Of a stretch of DNA of 64,000 nucleotides, positions 60,610 to 64,000 are shown in pieces; positions within the stretch are counted from its first letter, which is position 1, and the number at the start of each line of letters is the position of its first letter. Position numbers and translations under genes: made by a program. A model generated the notes under the pieces. That model searched no databases and had not been told where the DNA came from. It saw nothing but the letters and a program-made list of their open reading frames with translations. The stretch is taken from positions 1-64,000 of the forward strand of contig JAGYJE010000007.1 of NCBI GenBank assembly GCA_018402305.1. Reading direction: 5' to 3'. This stretch comes from Puniceicoccaceae bacterium (lineage in GTDB: Bacteria; Verrucomicrobiota; Verrucomicrobiia; Opitutales; Coraliomargaritaceae).

Positions 60610-62084
60610 AAACGATCCACCTTAAACAGCATCCTGTTAAACTTCTGCCCTCCCACAAGCGAGTCATCCTTCGACCCTTTATTCCGGGCCATTCGGACAA
60701 AATAAAGGCAATTATTGAGCGGGTCGCCCGACTTGACGACGCTGCTGTCGCGGGCCAGCTCAAAGAAATCCAGCATGATTTCGCCAAGCGTCATCACCAG
60801 ATTGATACACAGCTACTGGGTCATTACCGAAAAGTGCGCGAATATGCCGAGCAGAAGAAGGTGCTTTCCGAGCCTCGCAAATTGCTCATAGGCGCTCTCT
60901 TCTCCGGCGAGTATTCGATTGAATCCGCCGCGCTCTTCAACCCTTCCATAGTGGCGCATCCCGACCAAACGAAGGCACCGAAGGGGGGCCTGCGTTTCAT
61001 CATGAGCCTGCGTGCCACCGGCGAGGGCCACATCTCCTCGATTGAGTTTCGTGCGGGCACCATTTCGGCATCAGGGACAATCTCATTTGACAAAGTGTCG
61101 CGCTTTGTGACCCCGCCGGAGATCATCCCAGACCCTACCTTCCATAAACCCAGCTTTACGCTTAAGCTGGGCGAAATGGGTCTGCATCACGGTTTTGTAT
61201 TGGACGCCCTTGCCTCACTGCCAGAGCACTTCACCCTCGGTGAACTCGAGCGAAACCTCACCGAGATGCGCCGCAAACCCCACGCCCGCTCCTTGCATTT
61301 CGATGAAGCTCTGGCTTTTATCAAATGGCTCGCCGATTCGAACTACGACATCCAGTTTTCCGATCAACTGGCGGTCAGCGAGCGCGTCATTTTTCCGGTC
61401 TCCCTGAACGAGTCGAAGGGCATCGAAGACGCGCGCTTCGTCCGCTTTACCGAGGAGGATGGCAGTGTGACTTACAACGCCACCTACACCGCCTACAATG
61501 GCCACAATATCCTGCCTCAGTTTATTCGCACGAAGGACTTTCTTCACTTTAGTATCCTTACCCTCAACGGTGACGGTGTGCAGAATAAAGGCATGGCGCT
61601 CTTTCCGCGTCGTATTCGGGGGCACTATGTCATGCTCTCGCGGCAGGACGACGAGAACCTGCTCATTATGTTCTCCGAGAGCCCCCATCACTGGAGCAAT
61701 CCCAAAGTCATCCTGCGGCCGGAACAGCCCTGGGAAGCGGTTAAAATCGGAAACTGCGGTTCGCCCATCGAGACCGAGGCAGGCTGGCTCGTCATCACGC
61801 ACGGAGTCGGTCCTATGCGCGAATACTCGATCGGGGCCGCGCTGCTTGACCTCGACGACCCAACCCGCGTGATCGGGCGCCTGCGCGAGCCGCTCCTCTG
61901 CGCCGAGGGGGAAGAGCGCGAGGGCTACGTGCCCAATGTGGTCTATAGCTGCGGGGCCATGCTTCACGGCGATACCCTCGTGCTGCCTTATGCCGTTAGC
62001 GACCGCGCCACGGTGATCGCTACCTCGCCGCTGGCCCCGCTCCTCGCGGCCCTCCGGGCAGATGGCTCTGCGCCGAGCCGTTAA
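60606..62084 (+). CDS. GH130 family glycoside phosphorylase or hydrolase
   Basis: In this 492-residue protein the five-bladed beta-propeller of GH130 shows the catalytic GIEDAR (Glu274, Asp275, proton donor; most members have E-D-P-R), KGMALFPRRIRGHYVMLSRQ, KIGNCGSPIETEAGWLVITH and GYVPNVVYSCGAML. Residues 1-200 are an extra N-terminal region present in the longer members. GH130 enzymes act on beta-mannosides, often by phosphorolysis. Co-translated with the GT4 fusion. Confidence 0.87.
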   Translation: MKTIHLKQHPVKLLPSHKRVILRPFIPGHSDKIKAIIERVARLDDAAVAGQLKEIQHDFAKRHHQIDTQLLGHYRKVREYAEQKKVLSEPRKLLIGALFSGEYSIESAALFNPSIVAHPDQTKAPKGGLRFIMSLRATGEGHISSIEFRAGTISASGTISFDKVSRFVTPPEIIPDPTFHKPSFTLKLGEMGLHHGFVLDALASLPEHFTLGELERNLTEMRRKPHARSLHFDEALAFIKWLADSNYDIQFSDQLAVSERVIFPVSLNESKGIEDARFVRFTEEDGSVTYNATYTAYNGHNILPQFIRTKDFLHFSILTLNGDGVQNKGMALFPRRIRGHYVMLSRQDDENLLIMFSESPHHWSNPKVILRPEQPWEAVKIGNCGSPIETEAGWLVITHGVGPMREYSIGAALLDLDDPTRVIGRLREPLLCAEGEEREGYVPNVVYSCGAMLHGDTLVLPYAVSDRATVIATSPLAPLLAALRADGSAPSR

Positions 62085-62134
62085 TTTTCCCTCACTATAT
62101 CCACAATCATTATTCAGACCAGCTACTCAAACCT

Positions 62135-62269
62135 ATGGGCGATAAATCACCAAAATCCAAACAGAAGAATCAAAACCAAAAGCAGAGCAAAACCAATGCG
62201 GTGCAAAAAGAACGACAGCGCGTGATCGACAGCAAAAAAGCCGTCGCCCCCGCCGCGAAGAAAAAGTAG
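62135..62269 (+). CDS. Small Lys/Gln-rich basic protein
   Basis: The 44-residue frame (MGDKSPKSKQKNQNQKQSKT, then NAVQKERQRVIDSKKAVAPA and AKKK) is very basic and has no fold I can name. Similar MGDKSPKS-starting peptides are known from several bacterial phyla as conserved hypotheticals. It lies 50 bp after the GH130 gene. Nucleic-acid binding is plausible from composition only. Confidence 0.6.
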   Translation: MGDKSPKSKQKNQNQKQSKTNAVQKERQRVIDSKKAVAPAAKKK

Positions 62270-62311
62270 GACGGCGACAGTAACCCGCGCAGATACGCTG
62301 CGTTTACCGCC

Positions 62312-63295
62312 TCAGCTTTTGTCCGGCGGGGTGAGCAGCACCCGCGTTTGCAGGCCAGCGAGATAGTCCGAAAAGGCGTCACCCTCGGGTGCGTTGCGGA
62401 GGACGCGTTGGACCATGCCCATTTTCGCGTCGAGATTGTCGATCATGGAGACAAAGACCGCCTCCGGCGTGGCGGCCATGGCGGCCGCGCCCCATTCCTT
62501 TTCGCCCTGGTGGCTGAGGATGATGTGCTCCAGGCGCTCGGTCAGATCGGCGTTCAGCTTGCTCTGGAGGGCCGCCTTGCGGGCGGTGCGGAAGCCCAGC
62601 ACGACGTGCCCATGCAGGGTGCCGATGCGGCTGACCTTGGCGGCGAAGTCGCCCTCATACTCCTCTAGTTTGCCGATGTCGTGCAGAAGGATGCCGGCAA
62701 TGGCCAAGTCGGCATCGACCTCCGGGTAAAGCGGAAGGAGGGCCCGGGCGGCGCGCACCATGTGGGTGGTGTGCTCCAGCAGGCCGTGGCGGTAGGCGTG
62801 GTGCATGCTTATGGCGGCGGTTCCCGTGCGGAAACGGTCGCCAAGGTCCTCCATGACCCGCTCCACCGTTTCGCGGATTTGTGGGTGGCTGATCGCCGCG
62901 ATGGCGTCTTCGACATGCGCCCAGAGTGCTTCAGGCGCCTCCGGCGGCACTTCGACGAGTTGGCTGAGCATGCTGCGGGCCTCTTCGTCGTCCGCGTTGA
63001 CTTCTTCAGCGGCTTGCAGTCGCGGAGAAAAACGCTCCTGGTAATACTCCGTTTTACCGGAAACCCGCACAATCGAACCTTCGGTCACGGAATCGAAGGC
63101 GGCATAGACGGCGGAGTCGCCGAAACAGTTCGCGGTAAAGCTGCCCTTGGCATCACCCAGTTCCACGCTGAGAAAGGGGTTGCCGTTTTTCGCTGTTTTG
63201 ACGGTCTTGCGGCGCAGTATGAAGATACTGCGAAATGGGACCGCCATGTCGGGGTCCAACTGCTTCAGTTCCTGGACGGTTTTGTAATCACTCAT
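62312..63295 (-). CDS. yhaM: YhaM-family 3'-5' exoribonuclease (OB plus HD domain)
   Basis: In this 327-residue protein residues 25-90 form an OB fold (FILRRKTVKTAKNGNPFLSV, VRVSGKTEYY). The HD domain follows: HHAYRHGLLEHTTHM, GILLHDIGKLEEY (His-Asp pair), HVVLG and HIILSHQGEKEWGAA. All metal-binding His/Asp residues are present. YhaM degrades single-stranded RNA and DNA with Mn2+. It appears to be a single gene. Confidence 0.9.
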   Translation of the reverse strand: MSDYKTVQELKQLDPDMAVPFRSIFILRRKTVKTAKNGNPFLSVELGDAKGSFTANCFGDSAVYAAFDSVTEGSIVRVSGKTEYYQERFSPRLQAAEEVNADDEEARSMLSQLVEVPPEAPEALWAHVEDAIAAISHPQIRETVERVMEDLGDRFRTGTAAISMHHAYRHGLLEHTTHMVRAARALLPLYPEVDADLAIAGILLHDIGKLEEYEGDFAAKVSRIGTLHGHVVLGFRTARKAALQSKLNADLTERLEHIILSHQGEKEWGAAAMAATPEAVFVSMIDNLDAKMGMVQRVLRNAPEGDAFSDYLAGLQTRVLLTPPDKS

Positions 63296-63350
63296 GAGAA
63301 ATGGGGCAGGGTTAAGTATTGATCAGGTGCAAAATTCGCTAGGTCTTTGA

Positions 63351-63442
63351 GTAGCCGGGTTAGCTGTGCCGCTCGGTGCAGTGGTGTGGGTTTTCGGTAT
63401 CGTTGATACCCTCGGGGCAGGCGGCGGAGCCAACCTGCCTAC
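63351..63442. repeat. Inverted-repeat element, family A, diverged pair
   Basis: The left arm 63351-63379 begins GTAGCCGGGTTAGCTGTGCC; the right arm 63414-63442 ends GCCAACCTGCCTAC. Between them is a perfect hairpin GGTATC-GTT-GATACC (63396-63410). The same architecture appears at 3676-3817. Confidence 0.65.
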
Positions 63443-63455
63443 GTAGTTGGCAAGC

Positions 63456-64000
63456 CTAATGCCCGGCTTGGGCGATATTGGCTCCTTTCGGCTGACCGAT
63501 GGCTTCGAGGAGCTCTTCGAACCACGGGGTGTCGATATTGAACGGCTTGCCACCGGCGATGCGGGGAAATTCGATGGCGCGGAGGATGTTGCGGTCGTCC
63601 TCATCGTGGCCGATCACGCCGCTCTCGCGGACCACCGCGCAATCGACGGCGAGGTCGGTGCAGCTTTTAATGAGGCGGATGTCCTCGACATTGGCCGGGG
63701 CGGCCCGGGCGAAGTAGCCGCTTTTTTGCACGAGCACTTTTTCGGCATCGAGCATGCGGGCGAATTGCTCGCCGAACCATTTGCCCGGGTTGACCGCGTC
63801 GAGTTTGACGTGGCCGAAGGCATCGCGCGGGATTGCTTCCCCGGCAGCCTCCATTTCCTTAAGGATGGTTTCCACGCCGGCCCCCTCCGAAATGAAGATA
63901 TTGACGTTGTCGTGGGTGTCCATGACCGCCTTGAGGCGTTTTGCCTCGGCCTGAATGTCGATTTCCATTTCCGGAATAAAGATGGCGTGCACCTCTTTGC
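63456..64000 (-). CDS. Pyrophosphate-dependent phosphofructokinase, C-terminal part
   Basis: The gene runs off the window end; about 181 codons of the 3' part are seen. ISEGAGVETILKEMEAAGEA, HVKLDAVNPGKWFGEQFARM, KVLVQKSGYFARA and ESGVIGHDEDD, then RAIEFPRIAGGKPFNIDTPW match the C-terminal half of the long PPi-PFK (pfp) of spirochaetes, Verrucomicrobia and relatives. The catalytic TDD and PPi/ATP-selecting GGDD motifs are outside the window. It uses PPi in place of ATP at fructose 6-phosphate. Confidence 0.85.
   Translation of the reverse strand, partial: KEVHAIFIPEMEIDIQAEAKRLKAVMDTHDNVNIFISEGAGVETILKEMEAAGEAIPRDAFGHVKLDAVNPGKWFGEQFARMLDAEKVLVQKSGYFARAAPANVEDIRLIKSCTDLAVDCAVVRESGVIGHDEDDRNILRAIEFPRIAGGKPFNIDTPWFEELLEAIGQPKGANIAQAGH

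Noticed and set aside
1-64000. tRNA, rRNA, riboswitch or prophage
   Set aside because: I found no T-loop and acceptor-stem combination, no rRNA-like stretch, no recognisable riboswitch core and no phage structural or integrase gene.

Overview
This 64 kb window is bacterial chromosome of moderately high GC, coding on both strands. The best guess is Verrucomicrobiota, class Opitutae (Puniceicoccales/Opitutales type). Reasons: a long three-domain IspG, a PEP-CTERM sorting tail, a pyrophosphate-dependent phosphofructokinase, LPS-type envelope genes including an LpxL-GT9 fusion, a YhaM-like nuclease, and intergenic DNA full of short inverted and word-like repeats. This is inferred from family content only; no rRNA or other marker is present. 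I see no tRNA, rRNA, CRISPR array, prophage or complete insertion sequence.

Layout. 0-6.2 kb: accessory stretch with a DUF2130 coiled-coil protein, a HipA-family kinase, a broken N-formylglutamate amidohydrolase, an unidentified protein, a VapBC pair and repeat-rich DNA. 6.2-18.8 kb: a minus-strand envelope polysaccharide/LPS-core locus (UDP-sugar epimerase, five glycosyltransferases plus a GT90 enzyme, a sulfotransferase, two WaaP/InaA-type kinases), interrupted by a VapBC pair and toxin debris. 18.8-26.4 kb: degraded sulfotransferase and VapBC, an LpxL-GT9 fusion, two Phd/PIN toxin modules and a SWIM-SNF2 helicase. 26.4-34.1 kb: RecQ, a feo iron-uptake operon behind a Fur-like box, a gamma-class carbonic anhydrase homologue, ribulose-phosphate epimerase and MenD. 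34.1-43.4 kb: a PEP-CTERM remnant and a tight recC-recB-recD operon. 43.4-49.4 kb: IspG with a disturbed 5' end next to a HigB toxin, DUF445, and a haem A operon (ctaA-ctaB-DUF420). 49.4-50.6 kb: a short transposon-like element with perfect terminal inverted repeats and a target duplication, then a wrecked zeta-like toxin. 50.6-64 kb: flavoprotein, ABC-F ATPase, pyrF-ispD divergent from ispE, ptsI, a glycosyltransferase/GH130 gene pair, a small basic protein, a YhaM-like nuclease and the 3' part of a PPi-phosphofructokinase.

How the genes relate. Three steps of the MEP isoprenoid pathway (ispD, ispE, ispG) lie within 13 kb of each other. MenD (menaquinone) and CtaA/CtaB (haem A) are both users of prenyl groups or partners in respiration. 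The envelope locus and the LpxL-GT9 fusion together suggest a phosphorylated, possibly sulfated LPS-like glycolipid. RecBCD, RecQ and the SNF2 protein are the DNA-repair content.

The most unusual content is between the housekeeping genes: at least eight toxin-antitoxin modules or remnants, five antitoxin starts spaced as for leaderless mRNAs, several inverted-repeat families, a 483-bp MITE-like element holding a GxxExxY gene fragment inside a second nested inverted repeat, and a duplicated, frameshifted 5' end of ispG bracketing a toxin gene.
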